64,000 nucleotides of DNA from Rhinopomastus cyanomelas (taxonomy: Eukaryota > Chordata > Aves > Bucerotiformes > Rhinopomastidae), in the NCBI GenBank assembly GCA_013400115.1, contig VXBP01002567.1, positions 124,001-188,000 on the forward strand, in the 5' to 3' direction. The first letter of the stretch is position 1. Each line of letters begins with the position of its first letter. A program made the translations under genes and the position numbers. Below are positions 21,391 through 32,342 of this stretch, piece after piece. The notes under the pieces are model-generated. The model was not told the DNA's origin, did not search any database, and worked only from the letters and a program-made list of their open reading frames with translations.

Positions 21391-21480
21391 TGTATGACTG
21401 GATCTAGAGGATCCTGCTGTGGTGGGGGAATTGGCCCAGATGATCCCTTCCAATCCCTAATGTTCTGTGATTCTGTGTCC
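21391..21480 (+). mobile_element. CR1, right part of the split copy
   Basis: Continuation of 20788-20854: tgactggatctagaggatcc, UTR and tail attctgtgtcc. A short deletion precedes gatcccttccaatcccta. Confidence 0.88.
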
Positions 21481-22604
21481 CCGGTGTCAGAGTTATTCTC
21501 AATACTGGGATGTTCAGTGTGTGGCTGACAGACAGCAAGCCTCTAGTAGCCACAGAATTTGGCTGCCTTTAGCGTCCACTCTTTCAGGTCTCAATTAAAA
21601 ATCAGAGATTCTTGTAGCTGTCACAGGCTGCCCTCGATGGCTGCTCAAAGGCTCTGGGGTTGAGAGAGAACCCTCTCCTCGTGAGCACTGAGCTCTGAGT
21701 GCCTCAGTGGTAGGAGGCTCTGCTTACCTGAAGGGACCAGGAATCTGGCTCTAGCAGCTGCTCTTTGGAAGAAGGCTTTGGCAGAAAGACTCCAGGTGTC
21801 AGAGGGGACAGGAGAAAGAACATGGGTCTTACTTTTGGGGTAGATGTGACTGTTTCTTGCATTAATTGGAGAAAAGGCTAATTGATCTGGAAGCCTTTGC
21901 AGAACCCTTTGTTAGCCAGGTATTTGTGGCCAAGCATCTACCTGAAGCCCAAACTGCCTGAGTGCCCCTGGGCGTTAGTGAGAAGAGGCGGCAGAGCCCA
22001 CCACCACACATGGAGCACTGGGTGAAGAAAGTCATTGCTGGATCTAATCAGGCAAAGAAGAGCTCTGGAGCATATGGACCCCAGTGTGTGGTCCAAGCAC
22101 AACAGCTTGGTGAGAGTCCTGCAGGGAGACTTTTACTAGCTCTGCAACAACAATTCATCATTGCCTCAAGGTTTGATGGGTCTGCTGCTCCTGGTCTTAA
22201 TTGACCTCGACTGGAGACCTGCGTTTCGGGCCAGCTTAGTCACAAAGGACTGGGTTTACCCTTGGGTCTTGAGGAGGATATTTATCAGACAGTTGCATGA
22301 TTAATGGAACTGAGTGGTCTCTGTTTAGGAGTGGCCAGGAATTGAATTAACAGAGCAGGGATTTTGGCCGGCGTGAAGCGCTGGCAAAGCCGAGACCCAA
22401 GTGGGGTGCATCTGCTGGCTGGGTGGAGCACGGGCTGGGTACTGGGGAGAAGGTGGTGGGCTGGCCGAACTGGGGGTATGGAAGTCTGGGCTCATGTTTG
22501 GTTAAAACCATTGTGTGTGGATTATTAACCCTTCACACACAGTGCTGAGTTAGGAGAGCTCACAGTCCTCTGGCAGAGAGGGCAAAAGTAAATCTGATGC
22601 TACC
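21481..22604. other. Spacer without recognisable gene
   Basis: Includes cttgcattaattggagaaaa and ggctaattgatctggaagcc at about 21857-21896, possibly conserved non-coding DNA. No gene is seen. Confidence 0.35.
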
Positions 22605-22709
22605 ACAGAATCACAGAACATCAGGGGTTGGAAGGGACATTGAAAGGTCATCCAGTCCAATCCCCCTGCCACAGCAGGATCACCTAGACCAAGACACACA
22701 GGAGCATGC
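22605..22709 (-). mobile_element. CR1, part of a copy split by a sense CR1
   Basis: Antisense tail and UTR ending at acacacaggagcatgc. The same antisense copy appears to resume at 22879 with tccaggtgtgttttaaacat. Confidence 0.88.
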
Positions 22710-22878
22710 TACCCAGGGAGGTTATGGAGTCTCCTTCACTGGAGATGTTTAAGACCTGCCTGGATGTGTTCCTGTGTGACTTGGTCTAGGTGATCCTGCT
22801 CTGGCAGGGGGATTGGACTGGATGATCTTTTGAGGTCCCTTCCACTCCCAAATGATTCTATGATTCTGTGATTCTGTA
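22710..22878 (+). mobile_element. CR1 nested inside an antisense CR1
   Basis: Sense 3' fragment from acccagggaggttatggagt to attctatgattctgtgattc. It interrupts the antisense element of 22605-23040. No clear target duplication is visible. Confidence 0.88.
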
Positions 22879-23113
22879 TCCAGGTGTGTTTTAAACATCT
22901 CCAGAGAAGGAGACTCCACAACCTCCCTGGGCAGCCTGTTCCAGTGCCCTGTCACCCTCACTGTGAAGATACTGATATGGAACCTCCTATGCTCCAGTTT
23001 ACACTCATTGCCCCTATCACTAGATGACAAACATCCTAATGCCTTAAGGTCTGTCTTCATACCCCTCAGGCTGTGGAATACAGCTTCCTCCCCACCTGTC
23101 TGGAAGATCAGCA
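22834..23113. repeat. 280-bp duplicated segment, copy 1
   Basis: It is repeated at 23115-23394 (offset 281) with only two differences seen: 22905 A versus 23186 T, and 23033 A versus 23314 G. A lone N at 23114 joins the copies, which suggests two haplotype contigs placed in series. Confidence 0.9.
22879..23040 (-). mobile_element. CR1, remainder of the split antisense copy
   Basis: tccaggtgtgttttaaacat through the complement of ORF2 (gcccctatcactagatgaca). Unique DNA follows. Confidence 0.88.
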
Positions 23114-23114
23114 N

Positions 23115-23394
23115 GGTCCCTTCCACTCCCAAATGATTCTATGATTCTGTGATTCTGTATCCAGGTGTGTTTTAAACATCTCCAGTGAAGGAGACTCCAC
23201 AACCTCCCTGGGCAGCCTGTTCCAGTGCCCTGTCACCCTCACTGTGAAGATACTGATATGGAACCTCCTATGCTCCAGTTTACACTCATTGCCCCTATCA
23301 CTAGATGACAAACGTCCTAATGCCTTAAGGTCTGTCTTCATACCCCTCAGGCTGTGGAATACAGCTTCCTCCCCACCTGTCTGGAAGATCAGCA
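23115..23394. repeat. 280-bp duplicated segment, copy 2
   Basis: Near-identical to copy 1 and includes CR1 sequence (tail of the nested element plus antisense ORF2). Unique sequence continues after it, so only this copy joins the right-hand flank. Confidence 0.9.
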
Positions 23395-23554
23395 CTGGGC
23401 TGTAGTCAGCTGGTGTCACCAGGTTAGGGAGCATCCTAGTGACATCCCTGATTCAGGCTCCAGGTGAACTGCAGACTTCCCCACGATGAGGGTCAGCTCT
23501 GCACATCTCATCTCATCTGCTTCTCATCCACTTTACTCCCCTGCTCTTACTTCT

Positions 23555-23775
23555 TCTTCCCTGCATGTCAACCCCCAACTAGACAGGACTGAAACGAGCG
23601 GGGGAAGCAGCAATTAGCAAATTAGGGGAGCGGCACGCCGCTGTGTGCCGCGGCGGCCAGGTGTGAGGGGCTCGGGCGCCGTATTTATTAACGGCTGTCA
23701 GGGAAGCGACACTTTGATGAATGGAGCTGGGTAACCGGCTCCCTCCGACAGCGAGCGCTGAGAGGTCTCAACGTG
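23555..23775. promoter_or_regulatory. CpG-rich segment, possible regulatory element
   Basis: CG-dense stretch (gagcggcacgccgctgtgtg, ccgcggcggccagg, gggctcgggcgccg) next to cagcaattagcaaattaggg and gtatttattaacggctgtca. Mixed CpG and homeodomain words suggest an enhancer or small CpG island. Confidence 0.4.
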
Positions 23776-24032
23776 CTAAACTGCAGAATCAAACCTTCCA
23801 TAACCCCCCCAGTACAAAACTGCGATGACAAAACCGGCTGCCAGAGGAGTTTTTCCATCAGGAGTTGGCCTTCACGTTCTTCTCTAAGGCTTTTAGCTCT
23901 TCGTGTGACTTGCTGGGGAGGACCTGTCAGCTGTGGAGGTTTCTTTCCTTTTCTTGGAATGTAGGTCTTGAGGATTTATACACACAGGCAGCTTAAAACC
24001 TTATGGCCCTCTCTGCTGGCTTGAGTACATCC

Positions 24033-24168
24033 CATCACAGAATGTTAGGGATTGGAAGAGACCTTGAAAGATCATCCAGTCCAATCCCCCTGCTGGAGCA
24101 GGATCATCTAGACCAAGTTGCACAGGAACATGTCCAGGTGGGTTTTAAACATCTCCAGAGAAGGAGAC
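24033..24168 (-). mobile_element. CR1 3'-end fragment
   Basis: Antisense tail to aacatctccagagaaggaga, ending just before aattaaatcatgg. A sense CR1 follows about 20 bases later. Confidence 0.9.
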
Positions 24169-24184
24169 AATTAAATCATGGAGT

Positions 24185-24536
24185 CATCTAGTGTCATCTA
24201 GCAATAAGACAAAGGGCAATGAGGGTGAGCTGGAACAGAGGAGGTTCTACATCAATCTGAGAAGGAACTTCTTCCTGGTGAGGGTGACAGAGCCCTTGAA
24301 GGGGCTGCCAAGGGGTGTTGTGGAGTCTCTTTGTCTAGAGACGTTTGAAACCCACCTGGATGTGTTCCTGTGTGACTGGATCTAGATGATCCTGCTGTGG
24401 CAGGGGGTTGGACTGGATGATCTTTCGAGGTCCCTTCCAATCTCTAATGCCTGGATCTAGGGGATCCTGCTGTGGCAGGTGGATTGAACTGGATGATCTT
24501 TCAAGGTCCTTTCTAATCCCTGATGTTCTGTGATCC
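24185..24536 (+). mobile_element. CR1 3' fragment with duplicated terminal unit
   Basis: ORF2 end (24191-24385 reads GELEQRRFYINLRRNFFLVR and LETFETHLDVFLCDWI) followed by a terminal unit at 24378 and again at 24453 (75-bp offset, junction taatgcctggatctagg). The tail is ttctgtgatcctgtg. Confidence 0.94.
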
Positions 24537-25194
24537 TGTGATGGTGTTTTCTGGGTCCAGCAACAAAAATGCTGCCGATGTGTTGTGCCTTCAGATAAAG
24601 ATGGACAGGCTGAAGTAGGATTTTGCTTGGAGAAGAGAAAAAGGAGAAAAGGTGTGTGTGGGAGCTTATAAATCGCTCCAGGGAACAGCAGAACCTGCTC
24701 TCCATTGCTTTTGTTTCTTGATGCAGCTTTCTTGTTGTTACTAGAGAACTCGTGAGGGTCTCGTTTGGTTGCACACAGGAGGATTCAACAATGAGGAACA
24801 CACTTGTTGCCTGTCTCTTACTGACTCCTCCAGCCAGCAGCAGGCAGAGTATGAACCCCAGCTCAGCAGACAGACATGTCCTGTATCTGTAGCACAGATA
24901 CTGCTGGCACTTGAGAACCATCGTGCCAGCTCTGTCCACTGGGCATCTCTTATTCCAAGCTGGTTCTCAGTCACTTGTGGCAGATGATATCTCTCCAGTG
25001 TCACCCTCCTGCTGAAGTCCATGCAGGAGGCTTCTGATTGTGAGGGGGAGGCAGTTGTCCCGTTTCACCCGTGCTACAGGGAGGTTTATGGGTCCATGCC
25101 AGACCAGCACAGGGGTTTTTTGTTCTTGGGATGTAAGCTGCTAGGCTGGCTCTCCCACTCTGCACTCACCCCGTTTTAAAGAGGATTTGCTTCT
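24537..25194. other. Spacer without recognisable gene
   Basis: Non-repetitive; overlapping frames on both strands share the same bases and show no domain. Confidence 0.4.
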
Positions 25195-25260
25195 CATTGG
25201 GGGATTGGACTGGGTGGTCTTTTGAGGTCCCTTCCAATCCCTAATGTTCTGTGATTCGTA
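25195..25260 (+). mobile_element. CR1 tail fragment
   Basis: ttgggggattggactgggtg through aatgttctgtgattcg; the body is missing. Confidence 0.88.
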
Positions 25261-25689
25261 TTCTCTGCTATGTGAGCTTGCAGAGTCTCCTCTCCCTCTG
25301 GAAGCTCGCAGAAAACATACTTCCCACATCTTTTGCTCCTTATAGTCTACATCTACTGCCTACTGACTCATGCAGGAGCCAGCTAGGGGAGGACCCGTGA
25401 CTTTGCTCTTAGTCTGTGTCGTGGTGGTGAAGGCCCTCAGCTCCAGTGATCAATCAGGCTGCATGGAGAGCTGCTCGAAGCGTTAGCAAAGACAAATTAC
25501 TCATCCAGGCTAAGAGAAAATACTGCTAGAAGTTCCCTCTCTGTCAGCTGGGTGTGACAGGAGGTGCCTTTACCTGGTGGCTGCTGTGACCTCAGTGCAA
25601 ATACAGTCTGTTAACTGTCCTGCTCCTCAATGTGTTCTGGACGTTGTCCCCTGTGTGAAGGTGACATGTTTCGATGATGCTGTGTTTGG

Positions 25690-25855
25690 TATCATGGAAT
25701 CATTAGGAATTGGAAGGGACCTTGAAAGATCTAGTCCAATCCCCCCACCACAGCAGGATCCCCTAGATCAAGTTGCACAGGAATGTACCCGGGAGGATTT
25801 TAAATGTCTCCAAAGAAGGAGACTCCACAACCCCCCCGGGCAGCCTGTTCCTGTG
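25690..25855 (-). mobile_element. CR1 3'-end fragment
   Basis: Antisense: atcatggaatcattaggaat, tagtccaatccccccacc, then aagaaggagactccacaacc, truncated at ggcagcctgttcctgtgccc. Confidence 0.92.
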
Positions 25856-26840
25856 CCCCATCCACCTGCCCAACCTGTTTACTGCTTAGTTGTGGCAGCA
25901 CCAGCAGTGTCATCCTCCTCCCCACGTGCTGTAAGCAGGGTGGTCTCCTTGTGTGGTCTTTTGTTGTTTGAGCTGTGCATCAGATCATGCCCTGCTAAGC
26001 TGGAGGGGTGGCAGAACGTGCTGTGACTTGGCCTGGAGTTCTCTCTGGTGCTGCTTGCTGCTCCTTAGGGTTGGCTGGGCTGAGCAGAGGTGCTGGCAGG
26101 GCTATCTGTATTTTATTATACCTGCTACTTCTTTCACAGGAGTCATAAGTCTGCTTTATGGGAGACCCCACGTGAATGACTCCATAAGGAGCACAAAGAT
26201 TGGTTTTGGCCACCTTTGCTCCCCAGGACATTGCTGTCCGGAACGGCGGAGCAGAGTGCCCCGTCACAGGCTCCAGTGATGTACAGCCTGTGTCCTAACC
26301 ACTGCCACCTGTGCTCATCTAGGGATGTCCTCTGCCACCCTCCTCCTGAGAAAACATCCCCAGGTGTCTCTGCTGAGCCTTGGGCTGCTGAGTAACTTCA
26401 TTTTACTTTGTTTGTGGAAGTGAGTGTCTTCTCTTTGCCTTCGTTCTGCCTCGCTTGTCCAAAGAGGTGTCAGCCTGTGTCTCTGCATCGATAACTGCCC
26501 AAGCCCTACAGCAGCACTGCTTTGCTGTTTATAATAATAATAATCTAATAATGATAATAATATTCTTATAATAATATGGTAAATCTACTGTTGGCAACTA
26601 GCTACTAGCCACAACAGCTACTCTCCCTGGAGACCCTGCAGGGTCTGTGTGTGACATTGAGTGTTAGAGTGGAGCCAGAGAGATTAATTTCTACTGATGG
26701 GTGCTTAAGCTTAAACATATCCAATAAGCCTCTGACAAGATAATTTTACTCTTTTTAAAAGGACTCCTGATAAAGAATTTTATCTCTCTACATGAAGAAT
26801 AGTTGGTTATCTTAATCATGCACAATATTAAGCAAGACTC
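25856..26840. other. Spacer with an ATA-rich microsatellite
   Basis: A (taa/ata)n-type run lies at about 26529-26580. No gene is recognised. The minus-strand frame 25995-26267 is weak. Confidence 0.4.
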
Positions 26841-26841
26841 T

Positions 26842-27620
26842 TAGAATCATAGAATCATAGAATCATAGAATTGTTCCAGTTGGAAAAGATCCCTGGGATC
26901 ACTGAGTCCAACTGTCAACCCTACTCTACAAGTTCACCCCTAAAACAGATCCCCCAACACTACATCTAAGTGTCTTAAATTCATCCAGGGATGGGGACTC
27001 AACCTCCACCCTGGGCAGCCCATTCCAGTGCCTGACCACTCTCTCCACAAAGAACTTTTTCCGATGTCCAGTCTAACCCTCCCCTATTGAAGACTGAAGC
27101 TCTTCCTCTGGTTCTGCCACTAACTACCTGAGAAGAGCCCAGCACCAACATCTCCACAGTGTCCTTTCAGATAGTTGTAGAGAGCAATGAGGTCTCCCCT
27201 CAGCCTCCTCTTCCTCAAACTAAACAGCCCCAACTCTCTCAATCTCTCCTCATCAGATTGATTCTCCAGGTCCTTCCCCAGCTTCACTGCTCTCCTCTGC
27301 CTTTGTTCCAGCACTTTGTCTCCCTTGTACTGAGGTGCCCAAAACTGGACCCAGTACTCAAGGTGCAGCCTCCCCAGTGCTGAGTCCAGGGGGACGATCA
27401 CCTCCCTACTCCTGCTGGACACGCAGGTTCTAATCCAGGCCGGGATGCCGTTGGCCGCCTTGGCCACCTGAGCACCCTGCTGGCTCCTGTCCAGCTGCCT
27501 GTCAGTTAGAACCCCCAGGTCCCTCTCTGCCAGACTGGTCTCCAGCCAGCCTGCCCCAAGCCTGTAGCATCGCAGGGGGTTGCTGTGACCAACATACTGG
27601 GCAGGCTTATGTCCCAATTT
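26842..27620 (-). mobile_element. CR1, about 780 bp, second subfamily, longest copy in the window
   Basis: Starts with repeated agaatcatagaatcatag (terminal octamer array) and extends into ORF2. The minus-strand frame 27120-27617 includes WLETSLAERDLGVLTDRQLD, SRSREVIVPLDSALG, YWVQFWAPQYK and ERLRELGLFSLRKRRLRGDL, all characteristic of the CR1 reverse transcriptase C-terminal region. The YXDD catalytic motif lies upstream and is absent. Confidence 0.96.
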
Positions 27621-28087
27621 TCATTTTTGGTTTTTTTGATAGAGTGACTCTTTGAAAACAACTGAGTTACCGTTGGCTTTGTTGGGTCTTCTGAGCACTG
27701 TGTGTGTTCTATGTCAAATAGTCTGCCGGTGCTTCTTGGGTGGGTGAGGTGCAGGCCTGGGCATGAGTGCCTGTCTCCGGTGAAATACGGAGCCTCAGCA
27801 CTGCAGCTGCCTTTAGTGTTAATGGGCTAAACCCCTTCCCATCAAGCTGGGAACACACTCCTGCTAATTGTGCACCAGCCATCCCCTGGGACCCCATCTG
27901 AGGAGAGATGCTTTCAGCGATCCGATGCCTCGGGATAAATAAATAAAGAGCTAAAGTTAGAGGCTGTTTCAGGGAGGTTGATTCAGTGCCAGCATCGCAG
28001 CGCTGGGCAATCAGAAAACAGTGATGCCAACCTTTATCCTGTTGGTCCTGGCCTAGCCCACTGCTGCACTGTGCCATCTTCTGAGCC

Positions 28088-28213
28088 ATACATCAGCACT
28101 CAGCCTCAGCTTGGTGATGTATGACGCCCATAGATCCTTATAGCGGGAGCACACTCTGATGTATTGCGCCAATACATCACGGGCAGGGTTCACCCTGGTG
28201 ATGTATGAGTGCC
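28088..28213. repeat. Three 42-bp units with mirrored ATACATCA/TGATGTAT ends
   Basis: TGATGTAT occurs at 28115, 28157 and 28199 (42 apart); ATACATCA occurs at 28088 and 28172 (84 apart). Units 28088-28129, 28130-28171 and 28172-28213 each end in a TGATGTAT block; units 1 and 3 begin with its complement. Unit 3 can fold ATACATCAC with GTGATGTAT around CAGGGT/ACCCTG, and TGATGTATTG-CGC-CAATACATCA (28157-28179) is a perfect hairpin between units 2 and 3. Confidence 0.85.
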
Positions 28214-28557
28214 CTGAGAACGTATCACTCAAATGCCGGTGTTGTGCAGGGATAAAGCCAAGTCAGGGAGCGGAGTCAATTTAATTACAGCCCAGATGAT
28301 AGCTTGGCGCCACGAGCACTTTGGGGCTGAGATGCTGGCACCCTGTGGAAATACGAGCTGTGGCGCTGGTGCTCTTGAGTCACATCAGGGAGCCAGGAGA
28401 AGAGGCACCGTATTTCAGAGGAATGGCCATTCCTCAGAGAAATACAGGAGGACAATCCGGAGAGCTCCAGAGAGCCGCAGCACAGTGGGCAGAAGGCTTC
28501 TGGGTGGTCAGTGCTGCTGGGCTGGTGCACGTGGGTCTCCTCTGCCAGCCCAGGAGC

Positions 28558-28650
28558 TGAGAATCATAGAATCATTAGGGATTGGAAGGGACCTCGAAAG
28601 ATCATCCAGTCCAATCCCCCTGACACAGCAGGATCACCTAGAGCAAGTCA
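28558..28650 (-). mobile_element. CR1 tail fragment
   Basis: gaatcatagaatcattaggg through ggatcacctagagcaagtca; the element stops at the UTR. Confidence 0.92.
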
Positions 28651-28702
28651 TAGTCAGTCAGGGTTAGAAGGGACCACAGGATCTTCCATCCCAACCTGCT
28701 GT
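28651..28702 (-). mobile_element. Degenerate CR1-like end
   Basis: tcagggttagaagggaccac resembles an older CR1 tail. Too short to classify. Confidence 0.5.
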
Positions 28703-28844
28703 GCAAGCGTTTGCTGATGTGATAGTGTCCAAAGCTTTGTGAAGAATACAGAAGTGAGACATTTAAGTGACAGATGTCATGTACATGGGATGCTTGTCCC
28801 TTCTTCACTTTCCCTCTACTTTCCTTCCATTTTTCTACACTTCT

Positions 28845-29000
28845 GCTGCCCAGGGAGGTTGTGGAGTCTCCTTTTCTGGAGATGTTTAAAACCCACCTGG
28901 ACATGTTCCTGTGCGACTTGATCTAGATGATCTTGCTGTGGCAGGGCGATTGGACTGGGTGATCTTTTGAGGTCCCTTCCAACCCCTAATTTTCTCTGAA
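28845..29000 (+). mobile_element. CR1 3' fragment
   Basis: From gctgcccagggaggttgtgg through gacttgatctagatgatctt to the tail, whose final tail octamers are missing. Confidence 0.92.
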
Positions 29001-30734
29001 ACCCTTTAGAATTTGGTTTTGTTTTGAAATGCAGAGGAGTGCTGCTGTGACTTGGGACAGCGGGTACTTCCACTGCCTCATGCAGACCCTGTACCGAGGA
29101 ACATGCAGCCCTCTGACTGTGGTCCTTCAGGGTGACCTCCCTCATGTTACTGGAAACCCCTTGGTGTTCCCATCCTTACATGACACTGGGAGCTGTTTGT
29201 CTCATCTGCGCTGCCATGTTGCCTCCTCCTGTGACTGGTTCATTACCACATCACCCCTCAGGGGAACCGGTCCTTCCTAGTGATCCTTATAAACTTGTGA
29301 TAAAGCTTCTATAAATAGAATTTCCTCCTGCCCAAGCCTTCTTGCTAGCTCAGCTGTCTTATTTTTAACAGAAAAGCATGTTGATGCTGAGCAGAAGTGG
29401 GTTTTTTTAAGGCTCTCTCTATTAAACATAAAAAGATGCTGCGTCTCAGTAAAAAGCAAAGGTGCCCCTTAGATATTTTTAACGCTTCCAGAAATAGGCT
29501 GAAGTCTGTGACAAAGCTGATCGAGCAGGAACAGTTTTGAGGAGCAGTTCCATGATAGAAACAATCATGTCTCCATGTGCTTCTGGCTGCAAGAAAGGAG
29601 ATGGGTTGAACCAAGACCTCTGAAAGGAATTAACTGAGAGCTGCTCTTTGGGAGGCTCTGTAGCCTCACTCTACAAATAGTTGGGCTTGTGATCTTTCCT
29701 TTTTGGGCTTGGAAATGTCCTTGAAGTTGGGAGTCTGTGCTGGAGACCTGTAGCCCCACTGTGAGAGTCTCTGCTGTGCAGGGACACGGTGATGAGAGAA
29801 GGTGGTGAGTTGCCATCTGGTGTGAAGGGAAAAGGAGGAGGACTCGGTTTTGCCTTGTATGCACAAGTGACACTGGAGTGAGAGAAAGGAAAACCTGGTT
29901 ATTGCTTCTGCTGCTACACCCCTCTGGGTCACAGCAGGACCATATATGCAGTGGATTCAGCCCCCAGCACAACCAAGGAGGGGGAAAATGCAGTGTGGGG
30001 AGAGAAGCAGATGGGGGTGAAACTCTTCAACAAGGTTTCCCCTCCAAGGTGGGGGCTTTTTTCTCCTCGCTCATGGCAAATGCCAAGTCAAGTGTTTGTG
30101 CGATCACATCTAGCGGGAGAAGTCTCCAGAGAACTTCTGAAAGTTAGACAAGATCAACTGATTGTTGCTTATAAAAGATAAACTTGTTATTAAAATGGGT
30201 CGGCAGTCGGTTGGTGGCTGCAGAGGAGCTTATGTGGAGAAGGAGAGTCAGCGCTGCAGAGCAGAGGGAGACCTGCTATTGTTTGCTGATGGAGGAAGAA
30301 CACGAGCTCGATTCAATCCCAGAGTGACTGATTAGCTGTGCTGAAGCGGGTTCAAGTTCAGTGCTTAGAGCAGGTGAATTTCCAGCCACGTGACTGGAGG
30401 TTTGTCGGAGGGATGGAGCCAGTTTTACTCTCCCATATGGCGGAGCACCAGCTGTTGGTTTCTCTTGGGCTTTATCAGTTTCCTTAGCAGAGCAGGGATT
30501 GGGCAGGAGATTAAGATTTGAGGCTCTGTCCTTATTTCTCCTGTAAATATCCTGCATGCCCTGAGGAAAATTGATTTATTGCTTTCAGCCTTCATTTCTC
30601 TCCTGTAACAGTGGGAAAAATACTGCCCTTGCGTCCTACTTTCTTATATGGGCGTTTCTCACAGTGGATGCTCTTCCTATCTGTTCAGCACTGTGCTTGG
30701 TGCAGTGTGGTCTCGCTCCTCCTTTGGCTTTCTA
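29001..30734. other. Long spacer without recognisable gene
   Basis: About 1.7 kb with several frames of 60-135 codons on both strands (for example 29565-29972) but no recognisable domain and mutual overlap. A genuine non-coding interval is the simplest reading. Confidence 0.4.
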
Positions 30735-31128
30735 GGGAGCAGCTTATGAGGAAAGGCTGAGGGAGCTGGGTCTCTTGAGCTTGGAGAAAATGAGATTGAA
30801 GTGTGACCTCGTTAATGTTCATAAATACATGAAAGGTGGGTTTTAGGAGGATGGAGCCAGGCTCTGCTCAGTGGCATCTAGTGATAGGACAAGGGGCAAT
30901 GGGTGTGAGCTGGAACATAAGAGGGTCCACATCAATGTGAGAAGGAACTTCTTCATGATGAGGGTGACAGAAGGGGCTGCCCAGGGGGGTTGTGGAGTCT
31001 CCTTCTCTGGAGATGTTTAAAACCCACCTGGGTATGTTCCTGTGCGACTGGATCTAGGTGATCCTGCTGTGGCAGAGGGATTAGACTGGATGATCTTTTG
31101 AGGTCTTTCCTGTGATTCTGTGATCTTT
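30735..31128 (+). mobile_element. CR1 3' fragment, about 390 bp
   Basis: gcttatgaggaaaggctgag through the ORF2 end to gatctaggtgatcctgctgt and a shortened tail. In-frame changes mean no long ORF. Confidence 0.94.
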
Positions 31129-32200
31129 GTAACTACCAGTGAAATAAAATTACTAGGGACAGGTCTAACCTGCCCAAGATGCTGGTGCTTTAGAGAGAAT
31201 TGGGATGTAAGCTTGCTGGCCTTTGGTGGCTGTCCTCCACCCAGAGCTGTCGGCGTGCAGCAGCAGCTGTCAGGATGAATGATGGATTAACAAATGTGTA
31301 ATGATTCAGTCCCTCTCCAGGAGCAAGCACTAGTGCCTGAGTGACGTGCTTTCCAGTCCCGCAGAGAAAAGGGACGCGTGGCATTGTCTGACTCAATAAC
31401 AGGACCTGGCAACTGGAGGAAGCAGTGGTTTTCACCCCTTACCATGGGCATACCGAGGGGCACCCTAGAAAATGCAGACAGAAGACACGAGGTTCTGATT
31501 TCATTTGTTGGGTTTTTTTTGAATCCAAGGGTGAGATTTGGCAGCAGCATGTGAAGCTTCCCAGCTGAAAGGCTTCACGTTTATGCTGTTTGCTTTTTCC
31601 AGGCAGTGCCAGTGGTGAGTGACCGGCTGGCTTTGCTGGACTCCACGAGGCACTTTTGTTTCTGGGTGAAGCCATGCAGATGGGGAGCAAAGGTTGTGTG
31701 GTTCTGCTGCAGAGGGCTGAGAGAGGTCGCACACCAGAGATTAATTTCTTGCCTAGTTAGAGCCAAGGTTTAACAACAGACTAGGAAAAGACAGTGACTG
31801 AGTTTACTGCCGGCAGAACCTACAGTTTGGGTCAAGTAAAAGGAAGGAGCTCGGGGGTTCTGCATGGTGGCTGCAGGAGAAAATCTAATGGCCTCACGAC
31901 ATGTGGCCTCGACAAGACGTATGAGAGCTGCTGCCACTAGTGAGCCCCGTGCTGCTGTGCCGGGGCAGGGGGTGGTGAGAGGAGACGCACCCTTCGCCTC
32001 TGGAGCAGCACCATTGACAAAGCAGCTGCTGCTGGCGTGAGCCTAATGCTCAGAGCACGGCGAGCAAACACACGCGGGAAGCCTTGTTAATCCTGGGAGA
32101 AAAAGAGGAAAAGAAAGGACATCAGTGTTTTCTAAGTAGGGAAAACTGTGTCTGAGGTGCAAGGGAGGGGATGCATTGTCTTCTCAGTATTTTGAATTGC
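31129..32200. other. Spacer without recognisable gene
   Basis: Overlapping minus-strand frames at 31190-31766 are not recognised. No RNA genes or repeats seen. Confidence 0.4.
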
Positions 32201-32342
32201 AGCATCAAAGAGCATCAGGGGCTGGAAGGGACCTTGGAAGATCATCCACTCCAATCCCCCTGCCAGAGTGGGATGCCCTAGATTAAGTCGCACAGGAACA
32301 CGTCCAGGTGGGTTTTAAACGTCTCCAGAGAAGGAGACTTGT
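32201..32342 (-). mobile_element. CR1 3'-end fragment
   Basis: gagcatcaggggctggaagg through aaacgtctccagagaaggag; truncated. Confidence 0.92.

Noticed and set aside
26160..26267. Possible minus-strand exon (frame 25995-26267)
   Set aside because: Short, with no convincing splice sites or recognised motif.
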